Positions 41,101 to 50,151 of a DNA stretch of 64,000 nucleotides are shown one piece after another. The notes beneath the pieces were generated by a model. It was not told where the DNA came from and did not search any database. It saw only the letters and a list, made by a program, of their open reading frames with translations. This stretch comes from VBDM01 sp964430565 (lineage in GTDB: Bacteria > Pseudomonadota > Gammaproteobacteria > Burkholderiales > SG8-39): the NCBI GenBank assembly GCA_964430565.1, contig CAYSFD010000015.1, positions 114,734 to 178,733 on the forward strand, written 5' to 3'. Made by a program: the position numbers and the translations under genes. The first letter of the stretch is position 1. Each line of letters opens with the position of its first letter.

Positions 41101-43299
41101 TCAGTTGAGCGTTGCGGTGATCGTGACGGCGAGGTACCTGCCGGGTTCCTGATAGAGGGGCAGCAGCGGATCGGTCGGCGCGCGTCCGCGCACGGTCGCC
41201 CATTCGTAGTAGGCGCGGTCGGTCAGGTTGAACAGGCCGACATCCACGGCAATGCGTTCGTTGACGCGCCAGTTCAGCCGCAGATCCGCGACCACATAAC
41301 CGTCCGGCTTGAACAACGGGGTCACGGTGTCATTTACGTCGTGCTTCGCCGCGACCAGTGTGAGATCGAGCGCGAGATCGAGAATTCCCGACGGCGCCGC
41401 ATAGCGCAGGCCCAGCAATCCGCGCGGCGGATCGATGCTGTTGAGTGGCAGGTCGCGGACCGTGTCTTCGCCCTCGGTCCACCCGAATGCGATCCGCCCG
41501 CTCCAGCTGGACAGCGCAGGCCGCCATCCGCCGAATGCCAGGTCGAGCGCCGCTTCGGCGCCGTGGATCTGCGCCTTCGCGATATTGCGCGACTGGAACA
41601 AGATCGTGCCGGTTCCCGGCTCGACGCCGATGTTGACGCGCGATTCGATGAAGTCGCGATAGCGGCTGCCATACAGGCTCACCGCTCCCGAAACCACGGG
41701 ACCCGAGAACCGCATCCCGACCTCGATACTGTCGCTGCGTTCCGGCTCGAGATCCGGATTCGGGATCGCACGCGTGTTGAATTGCGGCAGATCGAGGCCG
41801 ATATTGACGTCGTCGAATGGCGGCGAACGAAACCCGTGTGCATACTGCAGGTACAGGGCGACCTCGTCGCGCAGGCGCCAGCCAAACCCGAGCTTCGGGG
41901 AAACCGAGTTCTGATCGATATCGACCGGCGGCGCACTCGGGTTGTCGGCTGCATACATCGCATCGACAACCGGCTTCAGCCGGTACCAGTCGGCGCGCAG
42001 CGCCGGGATCACCGACCAGCGCCCGTCAGCGGGCCGCCATTCATCCTGAAAGTAGATTCCCGCCTCGCGAATCTCCGAAATCGGGAAATCGCGCACCGGC
42101 AGCGACTCGCCGAGGATCGTGCAAGTCGATGCTCCCGTCGTCAGGTTGGTCTGCAGTCCGTCACGACGCTCGATCACACGCGATTCAGAGACTTCGAGAC
42201 CGCCGACCAGACGATGCGGTCCGCTGCCGGATTCAATTTCGCGTGCCAGCACGAGTTCCACGCCGCTCACCTGTTCCCGGTAGTGGAACTCGCGCTCTAT
42301 TTCGAGCGGCGGCGTCGCGGGCGCCGCTGCGCGGCGTTCCTCCTGCGTCACCTGCCGGATCGTTGTTTCGTTCCAGTAGGCGCGCCACTGGCCCTGGCCG
42401 TCCTGGCCAGGAAAGTCGAATGACTGGTCGAGCACCAGGCGCAGGTTTTCGGCGCGGTCATTGCCCTGCATGAAAATCGTGTTGGCGAAGCGGCCGCCGG
42501 ACAATTCCAGTGAATTGACGTCGGTGCGATTGTGCTGGCTGTCCCAGGATGCCGTCAGGCGCAGCGGTGCACCGAAGCCGCGATACACGGTGCGGGCGAG
42601 CAGCGCGTCGGAATCGAAGTCGCGTGGGTTGGCCGGTGGCGATCCGCCGGCATGCTCGACCTCGCCGCCCTCCCGGCGTGCATAGGCGAACAGTGATTCA
42701 AGCGAACCGGTGCGCGCCGCTCCCGTGAATCCGGCCAGCACGGAGTGATCGTCAGTCGCGTAGCCGGCACGCGCCCGAAACGCCAGATCGCGGTCCTGGT
42801 CCAGCAGGTCGGATGGATCGATCGTCGTGATGGCGATCACTCCGGCGATTGCATCGCTGCCATACAGGGCGGAGCCCGGGCCACGCAGCAATTCGATTCG
42901 ATCGACGACCGCGAGGTCGGCAAACTGCCGGCCGGTATTGGAGAAATTGCCGATCGCGAAAGTCTTGGCAGCGGGAACTCCGTCCGTCTCCACCAGCACA
43001 CGATTGCCGCCGAGTCCGCGCACCGTCGGACTGCCGCCACCGAACCGATTCGGATCGCGGGCCACGGAAACGCCGGGTTCGTGGCGCAACACGTCCCGGA
43101 GATCGAATGCAACAGCGGCTTTGATGTCGTCCGCCGTGATCACGGATACGGCAGCTGCCGCCTCCTGCAATGGTTGCGGAACCTTGCCGACCACAGTCAC
43201 GACCTCAAGTTCGGGCGCAGCGGCGGCCAATGCCGGACCCACCGCAGCGCAAGGGGCGAGCAGGACGGCGTGGAGCAGGTGACGAATTGCCGGAATCAC
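41101..43299 (-). CDS. TonB-dependent outer-membrane receptor (haem/siderophore type)
   Basis: A 732-residue protein with signal peptide, TonB-box-like LEVVTVVGKV, and plug domain VSVITADDIKAAVAFDLRDVLRHEPGVSV plus ELLRGPGSALYGSDAIAGVI. A 22-strand barrel ends PGRYLAVTITATLN. The plug sequence around RFGGGSPTVRGLGGNRVLVETDGV resembles the haemoglobin/transferrin/haem receptor group. The ligand is not determinable, but adjacency to nirS makes haem or metal uptake plausible. The stop is 6 nt from the convergent nirS stop. The divergent FKBP gene shares the 43300-43387 gap. Confidence 0.9.
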   Translation of the reverse strand: MIPAIRHLLHAVLLAPCAAVGPALAAAAPELEVVTVVGKVPQPLQEAAAAVSVITADDIKAAVAFDLRDVLRHEPGVSVARDPNRFGGGSPTVRGLGGNRVLVETDGVPAAKTFAIGNFSNTGRQFADLAVVDRIELLRGPGSALYGSDAIAGVIAITTIDPSDLLDQDRDLAFRARAGYATDDHSVLAGFTGAARTGSLESLFAYARREGGEVEHAGGSPPANPRDFDSDALLARTVYRGFGAPLRLTASWDSQHNRTDVNSLELSGGRFANTIFMQGNDRAENLRLVLDQSFDFPGQDGQGQWRAYWNETTIRQVTQEERRAAAPATPPLEIEREFHYREQVSGVELVLAREIESGSGPHRLVGGLEVSESRVIERRDGLQTNLTTGASTCTILGESLPVRDFPISEIREAGIYFQDEWRPADGRWSVIPALRADWYRLKPVVDAMYAADNPSAPPVDIDQNSVSPKLGFGWRLRDEVALYLQYAHGFRSPPFDDVNIGLDLPQFNTRAIPNPDLEPERSDSIEVGMRFSGPVVSGAVSLYGSRYRDFIESRVNIGVEPGTGTILFQSRNIAKAQIHGAEAALDLAFGGWRPALSSWSGRIAFGWTEGEDTVRDLPLNSIDPPRGLLGLRYAAPSGILDLALDLTLVAAKHDVNDTVTPLFKPDGYVVADLRLNWRVNERIAVDVGLFNLTDRAYYEWATVRGRAPTDPLLPLYQEPGRYLAVTITATLN

Positions 43300-43387
43300 G
43301 GTTGCAGTTTAAACCGGACGCATCACCGGTACCGCGCCCGCCTGCAAACGGCTACCATTCGGCTCCTGCCAGTTGCAGGAGCCTGCC

Positions 43388-43870
43388 GTGCACATTGAAA
43401 AGAACCGCGTCGTGTTGCTGCACTACACCTTGCATGACGAGCAGGGAACCGTTATCGACTCCACGAGCGGCCGCGGCCCGCTCACTTATCTGCATGGCAA
43501 GGGCAACATCATTCCGGGCCTGGAGCAGGCGCTGGCTGGCAAGACGACCGGCGACAAGCTCGACGTCACGGTCCAGCCCGAACAAGGCTATGGGCCGCGT
43601 GACCACGGGCTGGTGCAGATCATTCCGCGCAGCAAGTTCGGCGAAAACTCCGAGCTGACCCCGGGCATGCAGGTGCGCGCCAGCGGCCCGCAAGGAGCGC
43701 GGCTGGTGACGGTTGTGCGTGTCGAGCGCGATTTTGTCACCATCGACGCCAACCACCCGCTCGCGGGGCGCATCCTGAATTTTTCAGTCGAAGTCGCCGA
43801 GGTACGCAAGGCGACGCATGAGGAAATCTCCCACGGCCATCCGCACGGTCCTGGCGGGCATCATCATTAG
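43388..43870 (+). CDS. FKBP-type peptidyl-prolyl isomerase, SlyD-like
   Basis: A 160-residue protein with the FKBP core interrupted by an insert-in-flap domain, as in SlyD: VVLLHYTLHDEQGTVIDST, GRGPLTYLHGKGNIIPGLEQAL and VTVQPEQGYG. VRVERDFVTIDANHPLAGRILNFSVEV closes the fold. The C-terminal tail is His-rich (HGHPHGPGGHHH) and could bind Ni or Zn. A GTG start at 43388 is chosen because AGGAG lies 6 nt upstream. It lacks a signal peptide, so it is cytoplasmic. Confidence 0.92.
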   Translation: MHIEKNRVVLLHYTLHDEQGTVIDSTSGRGPLTYLHGKGNIIPGLEQALAGKTTGDKLDVTVQPEQGYGPRDHGLVQIIPRSKFGENSELTPGMQVRASGPQGARLVTVVRVERDFVTIDANHPLAGRILNFSVEVAEVRKATHEEISHGHPHGPGGHHH

Positions 43871-43903
43871 GCGATCAACCGCCACCAGGCCACGGCGCCC
43901 AGC

Positions 43904-46624
43904 GTGATTCACCGGCAGAATCTCCAGTTTCCGGTCAAGGAAACCGCGCTGCGCGAGGATGTGCACGCACTCGGTGGACTGGTCGGCGAGGTGCTGCGCG
44001 ACCAGGGCGGCGAGGAACTCTTCAGTCTGGTCGAGGGCGATCGCATCGCGGCGATCGGCCGTCGCGACGGCGATACCAAGCGCGCGCTGGAACTGGTGGC
44101 CCGCGCCTCGAATCGCGCTGCACCGCAGGCCTGCGACCTGATCCGCGCATTCGGTAAGTGGTTCGAAGTCGTGAATCTGGCCGAACGAGTGCACCGCGTG
44201 CGCCGCCGGCGCGAGTACATGGTCCGTAATGACCGACCGCAGCCGGGCGGCATCGGCGATTGCATGTATCGCCTCAAGGCCGCGGGCCTGGACGCGCCGA
44301 AAGTGCTGGAGCTGCTGGCCGAGGTGACCATTTATCCGGTATTCACGGCCCATCCGACCGAGTCCACGCGTCGCACGATGCTGCGCAAGCAGCAGCAGAT
44401 CGCCGATCTGATGATCGAGCGTCTCGATCCGACCCTGACTCCTGCCGAACGGCGCTCGGTATGGGAGCGGATCCGCATGGAAGTCACCTCGAGCTGGCAG
44501 ACCGAGGCGCATCCGCGCGATCGACTGACGGTCGCGGATGAGCGCGAACACGTGCTGTTCTACCTGGCCGAAGTCGTCTATCGCGTGGTTCCGGCGCTTT
44601 ATGAAGAGATTGCGCTGTGGATGGAAACGGTATTCGGACTGCCGCCCCAGCCTGAACGCATTCCCCTGATGCTGCGCTTCGGAACCTGGGTCGGCGGCGA
44701 CATGGATGGCAACACCGAGGTTCATGCCAAGGCCATCCGTGAGACCCTGCATCGCCAGCAGCAGCGGGTGCTTTCCGCCTATTTCGAGGATTGCCGTGCG
44801 CTCGCCGGCAAGCTCTCGCAGAGTGCGGGCCGCGTGGGTGTCAGCCGCGAACTGGAAGCACGGATCACGGAATACGACATCCTGTTGCCGAAAGCCCGCC
44901 AGGCCGCATCGACGCGCCACGACCGGATGCCATACCGGATCTTCCTGGCGCAGGTGACGGAAAGATTGCGCAAGACCTATGAGAGCCAGCCAAATCACTA
45001 TGAATCCGCGGAACAATTCATCCGCGACATCGAGTTGGTGGCCGCGAGTCTGCGCGCCAATCATGGCCGGCACGCCGGCTTGTTCCCGGTCGAACGCCTG
45101 CTGTGCCGGGCGCGCACGTTCGGATTTCACCTCGCAACGCTGGACGTACGCCAGCATGCTTCGGTGCACCGCGACGTGGTACGTCAGGGACTCGGTCGCG
45201 AGGACTGGAATGGGCAGACCCCGGCAGCCCGTAGCGCCGTGATGTGCGAATCGATCACCCGTGATCGTGGGCCGGCGGGAAGTTTCGACGCCGTCGGCCG
45301 TCGCACGCTCGCGGTTTTCGAAGCGATGATGCAGGTTCGCGTCAAGTACGGCGATCGCGCGATTGGCGACTATGTCATCAGCGGCACAGAGTCGGCCGAT
45401 GACGTCCTGTCTGCGTTGTTGTTGGCACGCTGGGCCAACATCACGGATCGCGCCAGCGGCGAAGTGCCGCTCGACGTCGTGCCACTGCTCGAGACCGTGA
45501 GTGCGCTCGAAGGCGCAGGATCAGTGCTCGATACCCTGCTCGCGGAACCCGGCTATCGGAAACACCTGGCCGCGCGCGGTGGGCGCCAGACGGTGCTGAT
45601 CGGTTTTTCCGAGAGCAACAAGGCCATCGGCATCGCGGCATCCCGGCACGCCGTCTATGAGGCGCAGGCCGCGCTGGTCAAGACAGCCAGCGCCGCGGGT
45701 GTCGACCTCACGCTGTTCTATGGTCGTGGCGGTACTGCGAGCCGTGGTGGCGGACCGCTCGACCGCTTGGTCGAGAGCGCACCTGCGGGCGCGACACGCG
45801 GCCGTTTGCGCGCCACAGAACAGGGCGAGGGCATCAGCAATAGCTACGGACTGCGACGGATCGCATTGCGTACCTTCGAGAAAGCCGTATTCGCCGTGCT
45901 GCTTGACCGCTTCGAGGCACCGCAGGCGCATGGCGGCGCCGAGCGATTGCAGGCGCTGATGGCCTCGATCGCGGCAGCCAGTCGCACGCAGTATCGCGCG
46001 CTGGTTTATGACCGACCTGATTTCCACCAGTATTTCCGCGAGGTGACGCCGATCGATGTGATCGAGCGCATGCAGATCGGTGGTCGCATCGCGCACCGCG
46101 AGGGCACCGGCATCGCGGCGCTGCGCACGGTGCCGTGGGTCTATGCGTGGCTGCAGAGCCGGCACGCGCTGCCGGGATGGTACGGGATCGGTACCGGACT
46201 CGATGCCGCGGCGCGCGAACACGGAGCCGCAAATCTGGCCAAGGCCTGGGCCAGCTGGCCGTTCCTCGCCAATCTGCTGGACGACGTGGAATTGGACCTG
46301 GTGCGCGCGGATCTCGACATCGCTGCGCACTACGACGCACTGGCAAGCACCGACGTGTCAGCGATCATCGAGATGATCTGCCGCGAGCACGCGCTGGCAA
46401 AACGCTGGATCACCTGGATCAAGGGAGAAGTAGACTTGCTCGACAGCCGGCCGTCGATGCAGCGTTCGACGATCCTGCGCGCACCGTATCTTGACCCGGT
46501 GCACCTGATGCAAGTCGATTTGCTGCGCCGTTGGCGCGCGGGTGGGCGCACCGACACGACGCTGCAGGATGCCTTGCTGGCCAGCGTCTCGGGAATTGCG
46601 CTCGGGCTGCAGGCCACCGGCTGA
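43904..46624 (+). CDS. ppc: Phosphoenolpyruvate carboxylase
   Basis: This enzyme carboxylates PEP to oxaloacetate with bicarbonate, replenishing the TCA cycle. The 906-residue length fits. Catalytic motifs include VFTAHPTESTRRT (active-site His), FGTWVGGDMDGN, LIGFSESNKAIGI, FYGRGGTASRGGGP (mobile loop) and QGEGISNSYG; the C-terminus is GIALGLQATG. The GTG start at 43904 gives IHRQNLQFPVKETALREDV, the expected N-terminal helix, but no clear Shine-Dalgarno is present. It lies 33 nt after the FKBP gene. Confidence 0.96.
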   Translation: MIHRQNLQFPVKETALREDVHALGGLVGEVLRDQGGEELFSLVEGDRIAAIGRRDGDTKRALELVARASNRAAPQACDLIRAFGKWFEVVNLAERVHRVRRRREYMVRNDRPQPGGIGDCMYRLKAAGLDAPKVLELLAEVTIYPVFTAHPTESTRRTMLRKQQQIADLMIERLDPTLTPAERRSVWERIRMEVTSSWQTEAHPRDRLTVADEREHVLFYLAEVVYRVVPALYEEIALWMETVFGLPPQPERIPLMLRFGTWVGGDMDGNTEVHAKAIRETLHRQQQRVLSAYFEDCRALAGKLSQSAGRVGVSRELEARITEYDILLPKARQAASTRHDRMPYRIFLAQVTERLRKTYESQPNHYESAEQFIRDIELVAASLRANHGRHAGLFPVERLLCRARTFGFHLATLDVRQHASVHRDVVRQGLGREDWNGQTPAARSAVMCESITRDRGPAGSFDAVGRRTLAVFEAMMQVRVKYGDRAIGDYVISGTESADDVLSALLLARWANITDRASGEVPLDVVPLLETVSALEGAGSVLDTLLAEPGYRKHLAARGGRQTVLIGFSESNKAIGIAASRHAVYEAQAALVKTASAAGVDLTLFYGRGGTASRGGGPLDRLVESAPAGATRGRLRATEQGEGISNSYGLRRIALRTFEKAVFAVLLDRFEAPQAHGGAERLQALMASIAAASRTQYRALVYDRPDFHQYFREVTPIDVIERMQIGGRIAHREGTGIAALRTVPWVYAWLQSRHALPGWYGIGTGLDAAAREHGAANLAKAWASWPFLANLLDDVELDLVRADLDIAAHYDALASTDVSAIIEMICREHALAKRWITWIKGEVDLLDSRPSMQRSTILRAPYLDPVHLMQVDLLRRWRAGGRTDTTLQDALLASVSGIALGLQATG

Positions 46625-46645
46625 GCGACCGGAACGGAGGGCGGC

Positions 46646-47257
46646 ATGGGTGAACTGGTTGCATTGACAAGTCCGCAGCGCAGCGTCTGTGTTTACTGCG
46701 CCTCGAGCTTTGCCTGTGACGCGCACTTTCATGAGGTGGCGCGGCGTCTGGGCGGTCTGCTGGCAGGCGCAGGCTGGTCAGTTGTCTATGGGGGCGGGCG
46801 ATCGGGCTCGATGGGGGCGCTCGCGGAGGGCACTTTGGCCGCGGGCGGTCGCGTGATCGGCGTGATCCCGAAATTCATGATCGACCTCGAGTGGGGACAC
46901 GATGCCCTGTCGGAACTGCACGTGGTCGAGGACATGCGCACCCGCAAGCACGAGATGCTGACGCGCGCCAGGGCGGTGGTAGCGCTCGCCGGCGGCACCG
47001 GCACGCTGGAGGAGCTGTTCGAGGCGATGACGCTGAAGCGCCTGGGCCTGTTCCTGGGACCAATCGTGCTCGTCAATACGCGCGGCTACTACGACCCGCT
47101 GCTTGCGCAGATGGCCGCGGCGATCGACGGTCGGTTCATGGATGTGCGCCACGACAACCTCTGGACTGTGGTCGCCGACGCGGAGGCCGTGTTGCCAGCG
47201 CTCGAGGCGGCACCGGAATGGAGCGCTGCCAGCCGGGATTTCGCGGTGGTGCGCTGA
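46646..47257 (+). CDS. LOG-family (TIGR00730-type) nucleoside-monophosphate phosphoribohydrolase-like protein
   Basis: A 203-residue Rossmann-like protein: VCVYCASSF near the N-terminus, SVVYGGGRSGSMGALAEGTLAAGGRVIGVIPKFM, then MRTRKHEMLTRARAVVALAGGTGTLEELFE. This carries the PGGxGTxxE-type active site with Ala in place of Pro. The family includes LOG cytokinin-activating enzymes and bacterial AMP/ribonucleotide hydrolases. The substrate here is unknown. It starts 21 nt after ppc. Confidence 0.9.
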   Translation: MGELVALTSPQRSVCVYCASSFACDAHFHEVARRLGGLLAGAGWSVVYGGGRSGSMGALAEGTLAAGGRVIGVIPKFMIDLEWGHDALSELHVVEDMRTRKHEMLTRARAVVALAGGTGTLEELFEAMTLKRLGLFLGPIVLVNTRGYYDPLLAQMAAAIDGRFMDVRHDNLWTVVADAEAVLPALEAAPEWSAASRDFAVVR

Positions 47258-47276
47258 ATCGGCTAAAATTCACACC

Positions 47277-47669
47277 ATGAACAATGAAAGACCCGGCGAC
47301 CCGCAGATGAGTGCGGCGGCGCTCTACCGCGAGGATGTATTCACGGACCAGCGCGTCGGCACGGTGCGGCGCCTCACTCCGGTCAAGGCAGACGGCAGCG
47401 ATGATCCGTCGCGTGCACTGCTGTTCATCGGTCAGGCGACGGTCATGACGCCGATGGGTTCGCTGCCATTGTCGTTTGAACTGGATGCGCCCGACCTGGC
47501 AGGGGCGGTCGCGCAGTTCGGCCCGGCTGCGCAGCTGGCGATCGAGGACGCTGCACGCGAGCTGCAGGATATGCGCCGCCAGGCCGCTTCATCGATCTTG
47601 ATTCCGGATGCGGGTTCGGCTGCTGCCCTCAAGGGCATCGGCGGCAAAGGCGGCATCCAGTTGCCGTAA
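47277..47669 (+). CDS. Hypothetical protein, small cytoplasmic
   Basis: A 130-residue protein without signal or membrane segment. It contains FTDQRVGTVRRLTPVKADGSDDPSRALLFIGQATVMTPMGSLPLSFELDAPDLAGAVAQFGPAAQLAIEDAARELQDM in a beta-rich then helical arrangement, and ends IGGKGGIQLP. I recognise no family. A -10-like TAAAAT (47264-47269) lies only 7 nt before the ATG, so the mRNA may be leaderless. It is followed immediately by a strong palindrome that could terminate it. Confidence 0.65.
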   Translation: MNNERPGDPQMSAAALYREDVFTDQRVGTVRRLTPVKADGSDDPSRALLFIGQATVMTPMGSLPLSFELDAPDLAGAVAQFGPAAQLAIEDAARELQDMRRQAASSILIPDAGSAAALKGIGGKGGIQLP

Positions 47670-47674
47670 GAGGT

Positions 47675-47728
47675 AAGAGGGGACACTTCCTTTTTCCTGT
47701 CGGAAGGAAAAAGGAAGTGTCCCCTCTT
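47675..47728. repeat. Perfect 23-bp inverted repeat (REP-like, likely bidirectional terminator)
   Basis: Left arm 47675-47697 and right arm 47706-47728 are perfect reverse complements with an 8-nt loop TGTCGGAA. The arms begin AAGAGGGGACACTTCC and include a run of five T (or A). The gggacactt core resembles REP-type repeats mobilised by RAYT (Y1) transposases in proteobacteria, from memory. Placed between two convergent genes, it can act as a bidirectional terminator. No transposase is nearby. Confidence 0.85.
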
Positions 47729-47730
47729 GT

Positions 47731-48051
47731 TCAGCGCTTCTTTTTTCTCCGGCCGCTCGCAGTGGCCAGGTCTTTCAGTACCGCGAGTGCGGTTTCGCGC
47801 CGTTTTGAATCGAGCTTCTGCCATATGCGGAGCAGCAACTGGGTCTCGGCATCGAAACCGGTCAGTGGCTGCAGTGCATCGTCGGCAAATGTCCTGAGCG
47901 ACTCGTAGTCGATGCCGAGCCGACGAGCGAGACGGCGTACATCCGCCGGCCTGGTCGGCACCGAGTTGACCAGCCCCGCGATTGCAGCGGGCGTCGTGCC
48001 GACGAGCTTGGCGAGCTGCGCCACCGACAGCAGCGTGGTCGGGTCGATCAT
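47731..48051 (-). CDS. Small putative helix-turn-helix-like protein
   Basis: A 106-residue protein starting MIDPTTLLSVAQLAKLVGTTPAAIAGLVNSVPTRPADVRRLARRLGI, which reads like an HTH/MerR- or XRE-like helical DNA-binding segment. A helical region LLRIWQKLDSKRRETALAVLKDLA and a basic tail SGRRKKKR follow. The ATG overlaps the TGA of the upstream peptidase gene (ATGA), so the long in-frame extension inside that gene is not used. Regulator or nucleoid-binding function is only a guess. Confidence 0.6.
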   Translation of the reverse strand: MIDPTTLLSVAQLAKLVGTTPAAIAGLVNSVPTRPADVRRLARRLGIDYESLRTFADDALQPLTGFDAETQLLLRIWQKLDSKRRETALAVLKDLATASGRRKKKR

Positions 48052-50141
48052 GGCGCGGTCAGGTGCTTTGCCAGCCAGCCCTGCACTTCCTGGTAGAAAT
48101 AGCGGCTGTTCTCGCCTTTCAGGATCCAGTGGTTCTCGTCGGGGAAAATGACCAGCCGGCTTTCCACCTGCTGGCGTTGCAGCACGGTCCAGAATTCGAG
48201 GCCGTTGTTGTACGGTACGCGAAAATCCTGCTCGCCAAAAGTGACGAGGATTGGAGTCCGCAGGCGACTCGAGCGCCAGAACGGGCTTTGCTCGCGCCAC
48301 AGCGCACGTCCGTCCCACGGCAGTCCGCCGAGATTGCGCTCGCGTGAATACGCGATGTCGCTGGTGGCCCACTGGGTCTTGAGGTCGTACAGGCCCGCAT
48401 GGCTGACCAGCGCGCGATAACGCGACGTGGTCACCGCGAGCCAGTTGGTCAGGTGGCCGCCGTAACTTGCGCCGCCGGCAGCCTGGCGATTCGCATCGAT
48501 GAACGGGTAGCGGCGCAGCGCCTCGTCGGCAGCCTGGTTGATTTCATCGGCCGGCCCCGCCAGCGGATCGCCCTGGATGGCCTGCGCAAATTCTTCGCCG
48601 TATCCGGTCGAGCCGGAATAATTCGTCATCAGCACGACATAGCCGGGCTGCGCCAGCAGATGGTAATTCCAGCGGACGAAGAACTCGTCCTTGTACATGC
48701 CGTGCGGCCCGCCGTGAATCAGCACGAACAGCGGGTACTTCTTCGACGGGTCGAAGGCCGGGGGCAGCGCGATCAGGCTGTGGATGCGCCGTCCGCGCTT
48801 CGACGTGAACCAGAATTCCTCGACCGGCTGCCAGTCGATTTCGGCCGCGCGCTCGACATTGAATGTGCTCAACGCGTGGCGCGCGCCGCTGACCGCATCG
48901 AAGCGCATTACTTCCGCGGGGCTCACGGCGCTGTTCCAGTTGGCAACAATGACCGGATCTTCGGCGCTGCCGCCGACCTGGAGTCCTGCAATGCTGCCGG
49001 CCTCGAGCCTGCCGACCTCGCGAACCTCGCCGCCCGCAGCAGGCACGATGTAGAGGCGATCATGCGCCTGGTCTTCCGCCAGGATGTAGATGTGCTCGCC
49101 GTCCGGCGCGATCTCGAAACTGCCGACCGAGCGCTGGAAGCCGATGGCAACAGGACGCGGCGCAGGATTGCCCCAGTCGAATCGCACCAGCCGGTCATCG
49201 TTGTAGACAAAGCGGGTGTGCGGTGTCTGGCGCGCATAAAGTGCGGAGCCATCCGACGCAAACTGCGGATCAGAGTAGCCGGCCTCCGGGCCGGTCAGGC
49301 GCCGTGGTTCGCCTCCGCCGGCGGGAACCACGAACAGTGACTGCTGCACGTCGGCGCGGGCACCCTGGTCGCGTTCGGTCGTAGCGCTGAACACGATGGC
49401 GCTGCCGTCCGGCGACCAGGCCGCGTCGATCAGTTCGCCATCGTTGTCGAGCTTGCCTCCAAATCCGCGGTCGCCCGCAAGCGCAGTGCCGGCGAGCAGG
49501 TCGATCGTCTCGGCGTCCGCGGCGAGCGGCTGCAACATCAGGGTCGGGCGCCGTTCATCGAGCCATCGGTCCCAGTGGCGGACCGGAAAATCGTCGTAGG
49601 CGCGGGCCTGGTACTTGCGCGCCTTGCGCTCCTCGATGCGGACCCGATTGTCCGCGTCATTGCGCGCACCGGGATAGACCATGCTGGCGAACAGGATTGC
49701 CTGGCCGTCCGGCCGCCACAGCGGGCGGGTCGCCCCGGTCGCGACATTTGTCACGCGCTCGGCCTCGCCACCGCTCGCGATATCGAGCACGTAGATCTGC
49801 GATTCCTCCTGGCCATCGCGCTTGGCCGCGAAGGCGATGCGGCGCGAATCCGCACTCCATGCGGGATTCGATTCGGAGCCGGTCGAGAAGGTCAGCCGCC
49901 GTGGCGGCGCGCTGCCGTCGGCCGGCACCAGCCACAGGTCGGCCGACTTGGCATCTTCGTCGTAGGCCGGCTCGGTAACTGGCACCACGACCAGACGACC
50001 ATCGGGACTCAAGGCGGGTGTTCCGATGCGCTTCATCAGCCAGACGTCTTCGTGCGTGATCGGCTGTTTCGCCGCGGCCTGCGCCGCGAGCGTCGCGGTC
50101 ATCGCCAGCAGCAAGGAGAAACTGATGGGTCGCTGTTTCAT
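48048..50141 (-). CDS. Exported prolyl-oligopeptidase-family (S9) serine peptidase
   Basis: A 697-residue protein with signal peptide MKQRPISFSLLLAMTATLAAQAAA. The N-terminal beta-propeller has TolB-like blades (TPALSPDGRLVVVPV, NPAWSADSRRIAFAAKR, DAAWSPDGSAIVFSA). A C-terminal alpha/beta hydrolase carries the catalytic serine in GGASYGGHLTNW, Asp in FGEQDFRVPYNNG and His in FPDENHWILKG. This is the acylaminoacyl-peptidase/S9C-like layout. ATG 50141 has AAGGAACC upstream. It overlaps the small gene downstream (ATGA) and follows the homospermidine synthase by 10 nt. Confidence 0.93.
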   Translation of the reverse strand: MKQRPISFSLLLAMTATLAAQAAAKQPITHEDVWLMKRIGTPALSPDGRLVVVPVTEPAYDEDAKSADLWLVPADGSAPPRRLTFSTGSESNPAWSADSRRIAFAAKRDGQEESQIYVLDIASGGEAERVTNVATGATRPLWRPDGQAILFASMVYPGARNDADNRVRIEERKARKYQARAYDDFPVRHWDRWLDERRPTLMLQPLAADAETIDLLAGTALAGDRGFGGKLDNDGELIDAAWSPDGSAIVFSATTERDQGARADVQQSLFVVPAGGGEPRRLTGPEAGYSDPQFASDGSALYARQTPHTRFVYNDDRLVRFDWGNPAPRPVAIGFQRSVGSFEIAPDGEHIYILAEDQAHDRLYIVPAAGGEVREVGRLEAGSIAGLQVGGSAEDPVIVANWNSAVSPAEVMRFDAVSGARHALSTFNVERAAEIDWQPVEEFWFTSKRGRRIHSLIALPPAFDPSKKYPLFVLIHGGPHGMYKDEFFVRWNYHLLAQPGYVVLMTNYSGSTGYGEEFAQAIQGDPLAGPADEINQAADEALRRYPFIDANRQAAGGASYGGHLTNWLAVTTSRYRALVSHAGLYDLKTQWATSDIAYSRERNLGGLPWDGRALWREQSPFWRSSRLRTPILVTFGEQDFRVPYNNGLEFWTVLQRQQVESRLVIFPDENHWILKGENSRYFYQEVQGWLAKHLTAP

Positions 50142-50151
50142 GCAGGTTCCT

